This document shows positions 43,910 to 52,256 of a stretch of DNA of 64,000 nt, in pieces. Positions within the stretch are counted from its first letter, which is position 1. Each line of letters begins with the position of its first letter. The DNA lies in contig NZ_PDJH01000001.1 in the NCBI RefSeq assembly GCF_002564025.1, forward strand, positions 2,480,001-2,544,000, in the 5' to 3' direction. The translations under genes and the position numbers were made by a program. Under the pieces are notes generated by a model. The model saw only the letters and a list, made by a program, of their open reading frames with translations. It made no database searches and had not been told where the DNA came from. The stretch is from Flavimobilis soli. Its GTDB lineage: Bacteria > Actinomycetota > Actinomycetes > Actinomycetales > Cellulomonadaceae.

Positions 43910-46597
43910 TCACGGCGTCACGACGAACGCCCCGCGCGCGCCGCGCTCGGCGTCCGACATGGCGTGCGTGACGAACGGGTAGGTGCCGGGCTCCGGCAGC
44001 TCGAGCTCGACGAACCCGCCCTGGGCGACCGTCAGACCGAGCGCCTGCGAGCCGCCCTGCTCGGTGCCGCCCGGGCGCAGCCGGTAGGCGCCCTCGTGGA
44101 AGACCGTGTCGAACTGCCCGCCCACGACGTGGAACGACGAGCCGACGTTCGGGCCGGCGGCGAGCACCCACACGCGCACGCGCTCCCCGACGCCGACCTC
44201 GATCGGGTCGTGCAGATACCCGTCCGCGTACCCGTTGAAGACGACCAGGTCGGGCTGGCCCGACGCGACCCGCTCGGCGTCGACCTCGCCGCCTTGCGGG
44301 CCGAGGTACATCTCCGACTGCACGAGCACCAGCTCGTGGTCGACCGGCGCGAGGTCCGGCGGGTCGATGACGACCGCACCCATCATCCCGTTCGCGATGT
44401 GCGCGCTCATGGGCGCCGTCGAGCAGTGGTACATCCAGATGCCCGAGCGGGTCGCGGTGAAGCGGTAGGTGAGCGTATCGCCCGGAGCGATCGTGCGCAT
44501 GGGCTCGTCCGGGGCGAGGGCTCCGGCATGGAAGTCGACCGAGTGGCCGATGCTGCCGTCGTTGACGAGCGTGATCTCGAACCGGTCGCCCACCTTGCCC
44601 CGGATCACCGGACCTGGCGCTGAGCCACCGAACGTCCACAGGGTCTGCGTGACGCCGGGCGCGACCTCGGTGACCTCGTCGGCCACCTCGAGCGTGAAGC
44701 GGTGGACCGTGTCGTCCGTCGCCGGAGCGAGGTGCGGGTCACGGGCTGCGAAGCCGGTAGCGGGGGTGCGGGAGAGGTCGACGTCGGCCGCGGCGCTCGC
44801 GGCGGGCTGCGCGCTCCCGTCGGGGGCGGCAGGCTCGTGCCCGGTGTGGGCCCCGCCGTCGGTCGCCGTGTGCGGGCCGCCCGATGCGGGCAGGCCCGTC
44901 GGGACGATCGTCAGCCGCATGCCCGACTGCTTGTGCCCGACGATCGTGCACCATCCCTCGATCGTCCGGTCGACGACCCCGACGTCGACCGTGACGGTCT
45001 CGCCGACGCCGATCCGGCCCGAGTGTGCGCCCGTGTCGAGGAGGAGGTCGTGGATCGTCGTCGTGTCGGTGTTGGTGATCGTCAGCACGAGCCGGTCCCC
45101 GGCGGGGACGGAGACCCGGGAGGGCGTGTACGTCATGTCGCGGGTCTCGAGCGTGACCGTCGTCGTCCGACCGGTCGGCGCGACGGCCGCCGCAGGAGCC
45201 TGCCCCGCCGCGGAGGTCGTCGAACGCACCGGCGGGTCGATCGCCGTCGCGCCCGCGACGACGAGGAGCAGGACGCTCACGCCCGCGACGAGCGCGCCGC
45301 TCTGCTTGCGGGGCGGGGCGGCCGCAGCGGGCGCCGGTCGGGGCTGAGCGGGCGCCGCAGCGGCGGCGCGACGTGCGCGACGGTGGTCCCGGAGCGCGAG
45401 CCCGAGCAGTGGCAGGAACGTCGCGAGCGCGACGAGCGCCGCGATGCTCGCGAGCGCCGCGAGCGTGCTGGTACCGGGCAGGACGAACAGCAGCAGGCCG
45501 CCGTTCGCCACGACGACGCGGACGACGGCGCCGCGCTCGAGGCGTGCCGCGGTCGCGCGGACCGTCGCAGGGCCGCCGCCGAGCACGACGGGGACCAGGT
45601 AGGTGAGCGCACCGAGCACGAGCTGCGCGGCGAAGCCGCCGACGAGCGGGGCGACGAGCGCACCGACCCGCGTCGAGACGGCGTCCCACGTGGGCCCTGC
45701 GACCAACAGCGCGGCGAGCCAGACGAGAGAGCCCACGAACCACGCCGTCGCGGCAGCGGCCGACCACGTCGCGAACGACGACGGCGGGCGGCGTCGCGCG
45801 CTCGCGACCATCGGTGCGAGCGAGACGGCCACACCGGCGACGTACGCGACCACGCCCGCAGCGGCGACGAGTCGCACGCCGCCGAGGGCGCCGGCCACGC
45901 CGAGGGCAAGCCCAGCCAGCATGAGGACGAGCGTGCGACGGGCAGCGCGCGGCGCCGCCGCGTCCATCGCTGTGCGCAGCATCGTCGGCCACAGCGTGAC
46001 GAGCGTGCCGAGGACGGTGAGCCCGACGAAGCCGAGCAGGTTGAGCCCGGCGTGCGCCAGGACGAGCCGGACGTGCCAGCCCGTGCCGAGCCCGCCCCGC
46101 GCGAGGAGCACGCCGAGCGCCGCGCCGAGCGGGAGGAGGGCACCCGCGGCGACGTAGAACCGCACGCACACGAGAAAGCGGGGCGCGAGCGCGCTGCGGG
46201 ACTGGACCCCGAGCGTGACGGCGTGCGCCGCGACTGCGAGGCCGACGAGCACGGCGCCGACGAGGGTGACGGTCCAGCGGCTCGCGACCATCCCGACGAC
46301 TGTCGTGACGACACCGACGTTGAGGACGACGAGGCGCGCCGCCTGCCAGCGGCGCGACGCCGGTGTCACGCGGCGCCGCAGCAGAGCGTCGGCGAAGTGC
46401 GCGCTCCACACGCACACGGCGTTCGTCACGGCGCCGAGCAGCGTCATGTGCACGAGGAGCCAGGTCGACGCGGGGATCTCACGGTGCGCGACCGCGACCA
46501 CGACGGTCGCGGTGAGCCATCCCACGACGGGGGCGTTCGCCCCGAGGTGCCACGTCGAGCGGGCGGAGAGGGGGCGCGCAGTTGCGGGGGTGGTCAT
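43910..46597 (-). CDS. nirK: Membrane-tethered copper nitrite reductase (NirK) with extra cupredoxin domain
   Basis: The protein has 895 residues. Residues 1-455 hold about 11-12 membrane helices with conserved-looking His (LLVHMTLLGAVTNAV, LVLAHAGLNLLGFVGLTVLGT). A cupredoxin domain follows (about 475-575): DMTYTPSRVSVPAGDRLVLTITN, IHDLLL, WCTIVGHKQSGM, giving a His-Cys-His-Met type 1 copper set. The NirK core (about 620-895) has DFHAG, WMYHCSTAPMSAHIANGMMGAVV (type 1 Cys, His, Met; type 2 His) and SSFHVVGGQFDTV (type 2 His), so both copper sites look intact. It reduces nitrite to nitric oxide on the outer face. ATG 46597 overlaps the upstream gene by 4 bases. The end is 3 bases from the uppS stop. 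Confidence 0.88.
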   Translation of the reverse strand: MTTPATARPLSARSTWHLGANAPVVGWLTATVVVAVAHREIPASTWLLVHMTLLGAVTNAVCVWSAHFADALLRRRVTPASRRWQAARLVVLNVGVVTTVVGMVASRWTVTLVGAVLVGLAVAAHAVTLGVQSRSALAPRFLVCVRFYVAAGALLPLGAALGVLLARGGLGTGWHVRLVLAHAGLNLLGFVGLTVLGTLVTLWPTMLRTAMDAAAPRAARRTLVLMLAGLALGVAGALGGVRLVAAAGVVAYVAGVAVSLAPMVASARRRPPSSFATWSAAAATAWFVGSLVWLAALLVAGPTWDAVSTRVGALVAPLVGGFAAQLVLGALTYLVPVVLGGGPATVRATAARLERGAVVRVVVANGGLLLFVLPGTSTLAALASIAALVALATFLPLLGLALRDHRRARRAAAAAPAQPRPAPAAAAPPRKQSGALVAGVSVLLLVVAGATAIDPPVRSTTSAAGQAPAAAVAPTGRTTTVTLETRDMTYTPSRVSVPAGDRLVLTITNTDTTTIHDLLLDTGAHSGRIGVGETVTVDVGVVDRTIEGWCTIVGHKQSGMRLTIVPTGLPASGGPHTATDGGAHTGHEPAAPDGSAQPAASAAADVDLSRTPATGFAARDPHLAPATDDTVHRFTLEVADEVTEVAPGVTQTLWTFGGSAPGPVIRGKVGDRFEITLVNDGSIGHSVDFHAGALAPDEPMRTIAPGDTLTYRFTATRSGIWMYHCSTAPMSAHIANGMMGAVVIDPPDLAPVDHELVLVQSEMYLGPQGGEVDAERVASGQPDLVVFNGYADGYLHDPIEVGVGERVRVWVLAAGPNVGSSFHVVGGQFDTVFHEGAYRLRPGGTEQGGSQALGLTVAQGGFVELELPEPGTYPFVTHAMSDAERGARGAFVVTP

Positions 46598-47727
46598 CGC
46601 GGGACGTCCTCGGTCGTGGCAAGGGTGGGGCCGGTCGTGGCTGCCTGGGGCGATGTCGCGGGCGTGCGGTCGCGCCCGCATACGCCGGCCGTGACCATGG
46701 TCGCGACGAACAGGAGCACCGCGACGACGTTGCCGACGCCGCCCACCTGGACGACCGTCGCGAGGCCGCGCGCGTCGCCCACCGCGACGCGCACGAGCAA
46801 GGTCGCGTGCAGGGCGACGACGGGGATGTACATCGCCGGGTGGTAGGGGAGCCGGACGCGCAGGACGGCGGGCAGGATGACCGGTGCGTGCGCCATGATC
46901 ATCGAGATCGTGAAGCCGAGGAAGATGCTGTGGAGCACCGCGTCGTACCCGGGGCCGCTCGGCTGCCGACCCGCGAGGAGCCACACGAGCCCGGCCACCG
47001 CGAGCCACGCGTAGGCGGCCAGCAGGCTCCAGGCCATGTAGCGCGGCAGGCCGGTGCTTCGGACGGTGCGACGGGCGACGTCGTGCACCGCGAGCCAGCC
47101 GCACAGGGCGAGGAGCGCCGCGCCGAGGAGCGGGTAGCCGGTCGCGGGCCAGAGCGTCGTCGCGACGCATGCGCCCGCGATCGCGAGGCACAGCGCGAGC
47201 ACCGAACCCTCGGCGCGCGTGCCGAGCATCGCGACCCGGGCGAGCTCGAGCCGTTCGCCCGCGATCGTCGCGACGACGAACGCCGCGAGCCAGGGCACGA
47301 CGTCGGGCATCGCGGCGCCGCCCCACCACTGCAGCGCCGCGCCGAGCGCGAGGACCGCGCCGAGGAGCTGCACGACGACGGAGTCGTCGCGCGTGCGGCG
47401 CCACAGCGGGACGTAGAGCGCGACGAGCGCGCCCGTCCCGGCGACGAGCAGTCCCTGCCCGACGGCAAGGGGGAGCCCGGTCAGCAGCGCGAGACCGCCG
47501 GCGCCGAGGAGAGCCGGGGCGAGGAAGCCCCACGGGCGGCGCAGCGCGACCGCGCGCTCGAGCGCGATCACGGTACCGACGAAGCCGAGCGTCATGAGCA
47601 TGCCGTGCACGAGCGGCAGGCGGGCGGTCGTGACGGGTGCGGGCAGGCCGAGGAGGAGCAGGCCGGCGTCGAGCCCGGCCAGGAGCGCGAGCCCTGCGGG
47701 GAGGAGGAGCGCGGCGCGACGGGTCAT
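46594..47727 (-). CDS. NnrS-like polytopic membrane protein
   Basis: This 377-residue protein has about 11-12 membrane helices and little soluble sequence. His-containing helices such as LPLVHGMLMTLGFVGTVIALERAVAL and LHSIFLGFTISMIMAHAPVILPAVL, then YHPAMYIPVVALHATLLVRV, resemble NnrS-family proteins, which bind haem and copper and protect against NO-derived stress. It overlaps both neighbours by ATGA (regulator upstream, nirK downstream), so the three genes form one coupled operon. The N-terminal half of NirK has a similar helix layout, hinting at a common origin. The family call is by layout and motif, not by search. Confidence 0.6.
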   Translation of the reverse strand: MTRRAALLLPAGLALLAGLDAGLLLLGLPAPVTTARLPLVHGMLMTLGFVGTVIALERAVALRRPWGFLAPALLGAGGLALLTGLPLAVGQGLLVAGTGALVALYVPLWRRTRDDSVVVQLLGAVLALGAALQWWGGAAMPDVVPWLAAFVVATIAGERLELARVAMLGTRAEGSVLALCLAIAGACVATTLWPATGYPLLGAALLALCGWLAVHDVARRTVRSTGLPRYMAWSLLAAYAWLAVAGLVWLLAGRQPSGPGYDAVLHSIFLGFTISMIMAHAPVILPAVLRVRLPYHPAMYIPVVALHATLLVRVAVGDARGLATVVQVGGVGNVVAVLLFVATMVTAGVCGRDRTPATSPQAATTGPTLATTEDVPR

Positions 47728-48572
47728 GCGAGCGCGCCGCCCTCGTCGGGCAGGTCGGTGGCGAGGGTCTTCTCCGCCTCGCGGAACGGGTCGCCGCCTG
47801 CGAGCAGGAGGCGGCACGCGCCCTTCTCCGCGAACGGGAAGAGGGCGGTGCCGTCCGTCGGGGCCCCCAGGGTCTCGAGTGCCCCGCGTGCGAGACCGAG
47901 GTGGACACCGCACACGACGTCGGGGTGCCGGTACGCGGCCTCGAGGAGCGGGCAGCGTCGCAGGGCGACGTCGGCGGCAGCGTCGTCGGTCGACGGCGCG
48001 AAGCCGAGGTCGTCGAGGAGGGCGACGACCTCGCGCCGGGCAGCCGCGTCGTCGGTCTGCGCGACGGGCGGCGGTGCGTCGCCGGCTCGGACGTCGTTCT
48101 CTCCCGGTGCCTCGGGGCCGTCGTCGGGGGACTGCGGTCGCCGCGTGCGGACGAGCTCAGCGCCCCAGCGTCGGCCTGCGGCGATCGCGTCGCCTGCCGG
48201 GTCGGAGCTCGTGCGCGCGATCGTGTCGGCGAGGACGGAGGCGAGCGCGGCGTACTCGACCGCCCCGTCGCTCACGTCGCGCTGCCGGACCGACGTCTCG
48301 TACAGCCAGGCGGGGCGGCCGCGGCCGCGCGCCGGTGCACGGTGACGCTGGGCGAGACGCGCGTCGACGAGCGCGTCGAGGTGCTCGCGCACGGTGTTGC
48401 CGTGCTGGCCGAGCGCTGTCGCGATCGCGGCGACGGTGCAGGGCTCGGGCTGCGCGGTGAGGACGTCGAGCACCTGCATGCGGGCCTTCGAGAGGCGAGC
48501 GGTCGGCGGGAGCGTCGCCGTCGGGGGTGGGCCGTACCCGGGTCTGGGGGTCGGGGTCCGTCGAATTTCCAC
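47724..48572 (-). CDS. Winged-helix regulator with C-terminal cysteine cluster (SufR/NO-sensor-like)
   Basis: The protein has 282 residues from GTG 48572. Residues 20-90 form an ArsR/MarR-like winged helix: ARMQVLDVLTAQPEPCTVAAIATALGQHGNTVREHLDALVDARLAQRHRAPARGRGRPAWLYE. The C-terminal half contains RCPLLEAAYRHPDVVCGVHLGL and EKGACRLLL, three Cys spaced CX13C and CX31C. This resembles Fe-S regulators of the SufR type, where Cys ligands hold a cluster. As first gene of the nirK operon it likely senses NO, oxygen or Fe-S status. TACAGT (complement of 48580-48585) is seven bases before the start, so the mRNA may be leaderless. Confidence 0.78.
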   Translation of the reverse strand: MEIRRTPTPRPGYGPPPTATLPPTARLSKARMQVLDVLTAQPEPCTVAAIATALGQHGNTVREHLDALVDARLAQRHRAPARGRGRPAWLYETSVRQRDVSDGAVEYAALASVLADTIARTSSDPAGDAIAAGRRWGAELVRTRRPQSPDDGPEAPGENDVRAGDAPPPVAQTDDAAARREVVALLDDLGFAPSTDDAAADVALRRCPLLEAAYRHPDVVCGVHLGLARGALETLGAPTDGTALFPFAEKGACRLLLAGGDPFREAEKTLATDLPDEGGALA

Positions 48573-48652
48573 GGAATAAACTGTACTAATATTGCGAGCC
48601 CGAGGGAAGCGCGGCACGACCGCCCTCCCAGCCGCCCGACGAGAGGCCTGCC
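48573..48652. promoter_or_regulatory. AT-rich divergent promoter between the nirK operon and DUF2249 gene
   Basis: The core 48562-48594 is unusually AT-rich. It holds TACAGT in reverse (for the regulator) and TACTAA/TAATAT forward (for the DUF2249 gene, leader about 55 bases with GAGAGG). TTCC-AC-GGAA (48567-48576) is a small palindrome over the GTG start and may be an operator. Confidence 0.5.
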
Positions 48653-48991
48653 ATGACCACCGAACCGATCGAGCTGACGACCGCCGCCGAGGCTGCCGCA
48701 GCAGCGCTGCCCGAGCCCGCGACCGCGCCCGTCCCCGGCACGTGCGGGTGCGGCGGGCACGACGACGACGGCTTCCCCGTCCTCGACGCACGCGCGATCC
48801 CGCACGCGATCCGTCACGCGACGATCTTCGGCGCGCTCGACTCGGTGCGGCCAGGCTCGGGCCTCGTGCTCGTCGCCCCGCACGACCCGGTGCCGCTGCT
48901 CGCTCAGGTCGAGCAGCGGTGGCCGGGCAGGTTCTCTCTCGAGTACCTCGAGCGCGGACCGGTCGACTGGCGCCTCGCCTTCATCGGCTGA
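48653..48991 (+). CDS. DUF2249 domain protein
   Basis: This 112-residue protein has an N-terminal Ala-rich helix, then GTCGCGGHDDD with two closely spaced Cys and a His, and a C-terminal TusA-like DUF2249 fold: PVLDARAIPHAIRHATIFGALDSVRPGSGLVLVAPHDPVPLLAQVEQRWPGRFSLEYLERGPVDWRLAFIG. DUF2249 proteins often accompany NO, nitrite or hemerythrin-type genes. Here it is divergent from the nirK operon, sharing a promoter region with the Fe-S-type regulator. Its exact role is unknown. The CxC-H motif could bind metal, which is inference. Confidence 0.85.
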   Translation: MTTEPIELTTAAEAAAAALPEPATAPVPGTCGCGGHDDDGFPVLDARAIPHAIRHATIFGALDSVRPGSGLVLVAPHDPVPLLAQVEQRWPGRFSLEYLERGPVDWRLAFIG

Positions 48992-48994
48992 GGG

Positions 48995-50161
48995 TCACAC
49001 CGCGACGGCGGTCCGGTCCCCCTCGACCGCGAGCCGCACGTCGGTCGCACCACGGTGAGCCGCGAGCAGCTGGGCCTGCTCCTCGACGAGGTGACCGAGG
49101 GACGTCCGCCACGGGCCCCACGGCCGGACCGTCACGTCGAGGTGCCGGCCCGAGACCTCGCTGCGCCACGACCCGACGATCTCGCCGTCGGCGAGGACCG
49201 CGCCCGGCCGCCCGATCGAGCGCCACAGGTCCTTGCGAGCGTGCGCGTCCGTCACGAGCAGCTCGCGGTCGCGCGCCATGAGGAACGGGTCGCCCGGTCC
49301 GAGCAGGCGCACGCCCGAGGGCGCGTCGCCGCGGCGCGCGCGGCCCACCGCCGCCTCGTCCTCCGCCAGGATCTCGACGCCCTCCTCGGCCACGCCCTGC
49401 ACCGTCACCGGGATCGTGTCCTGGGGCCACGCCGCGCGCACCTCGCGCACGGGAGCCTCGAGGAACGCCGCGACCTGCGCGGGGGACGCCGGGCCGTAGA
49501 AGCGCAGGTAGCCCCGCACGACGTCGAACCTCGGCGTCGCCTCCCCGGCGAGGTGGCCGAACATCGCCGGCTCCAGGCCCGGGACCCGCCGCAGCTCCGG
49601 CGGCGACGTGTCCGGGCGCAGCTCGAGGCCCGCCTGGGACGCGGCGAGCCGGAACGGCAGCTCGTACACGTGCCGCGCCCCGCAACCCTGGCAGTCGTGC
49701 AGGTACGGGTCGCCGACCATCGCGGACAGGCGCGTCGACGCCTCGCCCTTCGGCACCGGGTCGCGCGCGATCTCGCGCAGGTGTCGAGCCACGATCGTGA
49801 GCGCGTCGAGCACGGGGATGCCCGCATCGCGCAGCGGCTTCGCCGCAGCGAGCACGCGCTTGGCCGCGTCGGCCTCCGAGAACGGCGCCGTCGCGACCGA
49901 GACACGAGCGAGGTCCGACCGGCGGTACAGGTGCGGCGTGCCGCGCAGGGTCCACACGCGCGCGAGCTCGTCCGGCCCGGCGGGCGGAGCGCCGCGGTTC
50001 GCGAGCGCCCACGCGCCCGCGGGCGTCCCCGTGTCCGGGACGCCGAGGTCGAGGATGTCCACGTCGCGCGGGTTCTGCGCGTCGCCGGGCACCCGGTCCA
50101 GCTGGTGACGCGTCACGCGGAGCCTCATCACGTCCGCGCGCGTCAGGGTCACGTTCCCCAT
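48995..50161 (-). CDS. Winged-helix DNA-binding domain protein, AlkZ/YcaQ-like (DUF1006)
   Basis: The protein has 388 residues from ATG 50161, seven bases after GAGGAG. The N terminus (VTLTRADVMRLRVTRHQLDR) is followed by LANRGAPPAGPDELARVWTLRGTPHLYRRSDL, the typical AlkZ/YcaQ segment with TLRGTPHL. FDVVRGYLRFYGPASPAQVAAFL corresponds to the winged-helix repeat, and GAVLADGEIVGSWRSEV plus LDVTVRPWGPW form the C-terminal beta domain. A cluster in HDCQGCGARHVYELPFRLAAS has CxxC-type cysteines not usual for AlkZ. AlkZ members are DNA glycosylases that unhook interstrand cross-links; the QxQ catalytic motif of AlkZ was not recognised, so activity is uncertain. Confidence 0.8.
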   Translation of the reverse strand: MGNVTLTRADVMRLRVTRHQLDRVPGDAQNPRDVDILDLGVPDTGTPAGAWALANRGAPPAGPDELARVWTLRGTPHLYRRSDLARVSVATAPFSEADAAKRVLAAAKPLRDAGIPVLDALTIVARHLREIARDPVPKGEASTRLSAMVGDPYLHDCQGCGARHVYELPFRLAASQAGLELRPDTSPPELRRVPGLEPAMFGHLAGEATPRFDVVRGYLRFYGPASPAQVAAFLEAPVREVRAAWPQDTIPVTVQGVAEEGVEILAEDEAAVGRARRGDAPSGVRLLGPGDPFLMARDRELLVTDAHARKDLWRSIGRPGAVLADGEIVGSWRSEVSGRHLDVTVRPWGPWRTSLGHLVEEQAQLLAAHRGATDVRLAVEGDRTAVAV

Positions 50162-50218
50162 GCACAACTCCTCGTCGAGTCGTCGGACCTGCACCATATA
50201 TCGCGGCCCCGCGAGAGG

Positions 50219-50623
50219 TCACACGACCGTGCCGAGCCGATACCCGATCGTGGCGCAGCCGAGACCCAGCAGCACGTGCGTGGTCACGAGCAGGGCGAGC
50301 CGGGCCCGTGCGCGGTCCCGCGCCAGGTCGACGATCTCGACGCCGAGCGTCGAGAACGTCGTCAGGCCGCCCGCGACCCCCGTGCCCAGGGCGAGCAGCC
50401 AGGTCGTGCCGAGCTGCCCGACGTCGTACCTGCCCGCGGCCCAGCCGAGCAGCATCGTGCCGACGAGGTTGACGACGAGCGTCGACCACCCGGGGGAGAG
50501 GTACCAGCGCTCGCCGTGCTGCGCGAGGGCCCGGGCGAGCACGGCCCCCTGCACACGCTCCGCGAGGGCGCGCAGCACCGCGCCGACGGCCGCGCCGACG
50601 GCGACCACGAGCAGCGCCGTCAT
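50219..50623 (-). CDS. crcB: Fluoride efflux channel, CrcB/Fluc family (second of tandem pair)
   Basis: The protein has 134 residues and four membrane helices. Fluc motifs are GAAVGAVLRALAE (GxxxGAxxRY-like, with the Tyr replaced), STLVVNLVGTMLLGWAAG (WxTLxVNxxG) and LALGTGVAGGLTTFSTLGVEIVDL (GxxGGxTTFSTF, the ion-path TTFST). Gene ATG 50623 overlaps the first crcB stop by 4 bases (ATGA). Actinobacteria often carry two different subunits that form an antiparallel heterodimer. The protein lets fluoride leave the cytoplasm. Confidence 0.93.
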   Translation of the reverse strand: MTALLVVAVGAAVGAVLRALAERVQGAVLARALAQHGERWYLSPGWSTLVVNLVGTMLLGWAAGRYDVGQLGTTWLLALGTGVAGGLTTFSTLGVEIVDLARDRARARLALLVTTHVLLGLGCATIGYRLGTVV

Positions 50624-51033
50624 CGCGGTCCCCTCGCCACGCGATACCCGAGAATGCTGCCCGCGGCGGCAGCCGAGACACCGACCACGAACGACAGCCC
50701 GAGGTACGCGAGCGCCGTGCCGGCCGAGCCTGAGCGCTCGAGCCCCGCGACGGCGTGCATGACCGCGGAGAACGTCGTGAACGCCCCGAGGAAGCCCGTC
50801 CCCATGAGCGGGCGCCACCAGCGCGGGGCGTGCCCGGGCCGGACCCATGCGTTCAGGAGCAGCCCGAGGGCGAAGCACCCCACGACGTTGACGGCCCACG
50901 TCGTCCACGGGAACCCGCCGCCGTCGGGAAAAGCCAGCGTGAGCCCGTACCGCGCGCTGCCGCCAGCAGCGCCGCCGAGCGCGACGAGGGCGAGGGACCA
51001 GCCGAGCGGCAGGTCAGGGCGGGGACGCGACAC
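50620..51033 (-). CDS. crcB: Fluoride efflux channel, CrcB/Fluc family (first of tandem pair)
   Basis: The protein has 137 residues and four membrane helices. It carries LVALGGAAGGSARYGLTLAF (GGxxGxxARY), FPWTTWAVNVVGCFALGLLLNAW (TxxVNxxG) and LMGTGFLGAFTTFSAVMHAVAGL (GFLGxFTTFS). It precedes and overlaps the second crcB by 4 bases, so the two subunits are made from one coupled mRNA, fitting a heterodimeric Fluc channel. No fluoride riboswitch was recognised in the 38 bases before its start, which separate it from the regulator's stop. Confidence 0.94.
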   Translation of the reverse strand: MSRPRPDLPLGWSLALVALGGAAGGSARYGLTLAFPDGGGFPWTTWAVNVVGCFALGLLLNAWVRPGHAPRWWRPLMGTGFLGAFTTFSAVMHAVAGLERSGSAGTALAYLGLSFVVGVSAAAAGSILGYRVARGPR

Positions 51034-51071
51034 GACGACAGGCTACGCCCCAGGCCACGAGCGCCGGGGGC

Positions 51072-52124
51072 TCAGGCGCTCAGGCGCTTGATCAGCCGAG
51101 CCGGGAAGACCACGGGCGGGACGTCGTCGCGCACCGACGAGTGCGTGCCCTTCTCGAGCAGCGCGAGCAGCTGCTCGACGGCGCTCGACGCCATCTCCAC
51201 GACCGGGTTGCGCATGGTCGTGAGCGGGGGCAGCGCCGTCGCCGCGAGGCCCAGGTCGTCGTAGCCGATGACCGCGACGTCGTCCGGGATCGACTTGCCC
51301 GCGGCGCGCAGCACGCGCATCGCACCGATCGCGAGGGCGTCCGACGCCGCGAACACCGCGTCGATGTCCGGGTGCGACTGCAGCAGGCGCGCCATCGCGC
51401 GCTCGCCCTCGGGGACCGAGAAGTCCACCTCGACGGTCGCGTCCGAGCGCATGCCGGCCTCGGTGAGGACCTCGAGCCAGCCCGCACGGCGGTCGATGCC
51501 CGCCGCCATGTCCTGCGGGCCGGCGATGTGCGCGATGCGCCGCCGCCCGAGCCCGATCAGGTGCTGCGTCGCCATCCGACCCGCGGAGATGTTGTCGACG
51601 TCCGTGTAGAACAAGCGGTCCGCGCGCTCGAACGGCCGCCCGACGAACACGGCCGGCACGGGCGACGTCTCGAGCGTCTTCTCGAGGCCGTCCTCACGGT
51701 GGTGCGACACGATGACCGCGCCGTCGACGTGGCCCGAGCGCAGGTACCTTGCCACGTTCGCGGCCCCCTCGCCCTGGCGGGCGATGAGCAGCACGAGCTG
51801 GAGCTCCGTGTGGGCCAGGGCCGCGCTCACCCCGCGCAGCGTCGCGCCGATGAACGGGTCGGTCAGCAGGCGCTCGTCAGGCTCCGGGACGACGAGCCCG
51901 ATCGAGTCGGTGCGCCTCGTCACGAGGGACCGCGCGGCGCGGTTGGGGACATACCCGAGACGACGAGCGGCGTCGTCGACCGCGGCCTGCGCCTCGGGGG
52001 AGACGCGGGCGCCGCCGTTGAGGGCGCGCGACGCCGTCGAGCGCGACACGCCTGCGGCAGCCGCGACCTCGTCGAGCGTGGGCATGCTGGAGTCGTTCGC
52101 CGTGACCAGAGTTCGAGTCGTCAC
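51072..52124 (-). CDS. cebR: LacI-family regulator, CebR-like (cellobiose transport)
   Basis: The protein has 350 residues from GTG 52124, which follows AGGAGCC. The N-terminal helix-turn-helix is PTLDEVAAAAGVSRSTASRALNGGARVSPEAQAAVDDAARRLGYVPNRAARSL, with the minor-groove hinge helix at NRAARSLVT. The periplasmic-binding-type effector domain follows (TDSIGLVVPEPDERL, HVDGAVIVSHH, HIAGPQDM, AVFAASDALAIGAMRVLRAAG, VAVIGYDDLGLAATALPPLTTMRNP). It lies in the same direction right after the ABC transporter, and three CebR-type boxes precede the binding-protein gene. In Streptomyces CebR is released from such boxes by cellobiose or cellotriose. The assignment rests on context and operator sequence. 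Confidence 0.85.
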   Translation of the reverse strand: MTTRTLVTANDSSMPTLDEVAAAAGVSRSTASRALNGGARVSPEAQAAVDDAARRLGYVPNRAARSLVTRRTDSIGLVVPEPDERLLTDPFIGATLRGVSAALAHTELQLVLLIARQGEGAANVARYLRSGHVDGAVIVSHHREDGLEKTLETSPVPAVFVGRPFERADRLFYTDVDNISAGRMATQHLIGLGRRRIAHIAGPQDMAAGIDRRAGWLEVLTEAGMRSDATVEVDFSVPEGERAMARLLQSHPDIDAVFAASDALAIGAMRVLRAAGKSIPDDVAVIGYDDLGLAATALPPLTTMRNPVVEMASSAVEQLLALLEKGTHSSVRDDVPPVVFPARLIKRLSA

Positions 52125-52212
52125 TGGCTCCTGCTTCCGGTGCGGTTTCCGTCGAGTTGTGTCGACGGCAGGGTAGCGCGTCGCTGCGCCCATCCCAGGA
52201 ATCTTCGGGTGC

Positions 52213-52250
52213 TCGGGGCGGCGCGGGGATGTGTTGCCGCGCCGCCCCGA
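52213..52250 (-). terminator. Terminator between cebG and cebR
   Basis: TCGGGGCGGCGCGG (52213-52226) pairs perfectly with 52237-52250 around a 10-base loop, just after the stop of the permease gene. It separates the transporter operon from the regulator. Confidence 0.85.
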
Positions 52251-52256
52251 GGTCTG

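Noticed and set aside
51034..51071. Fluoride riboswitch upstream of crcB
   Set aside because: The gap is only 38 bases and no crcB motif consensus was seen.
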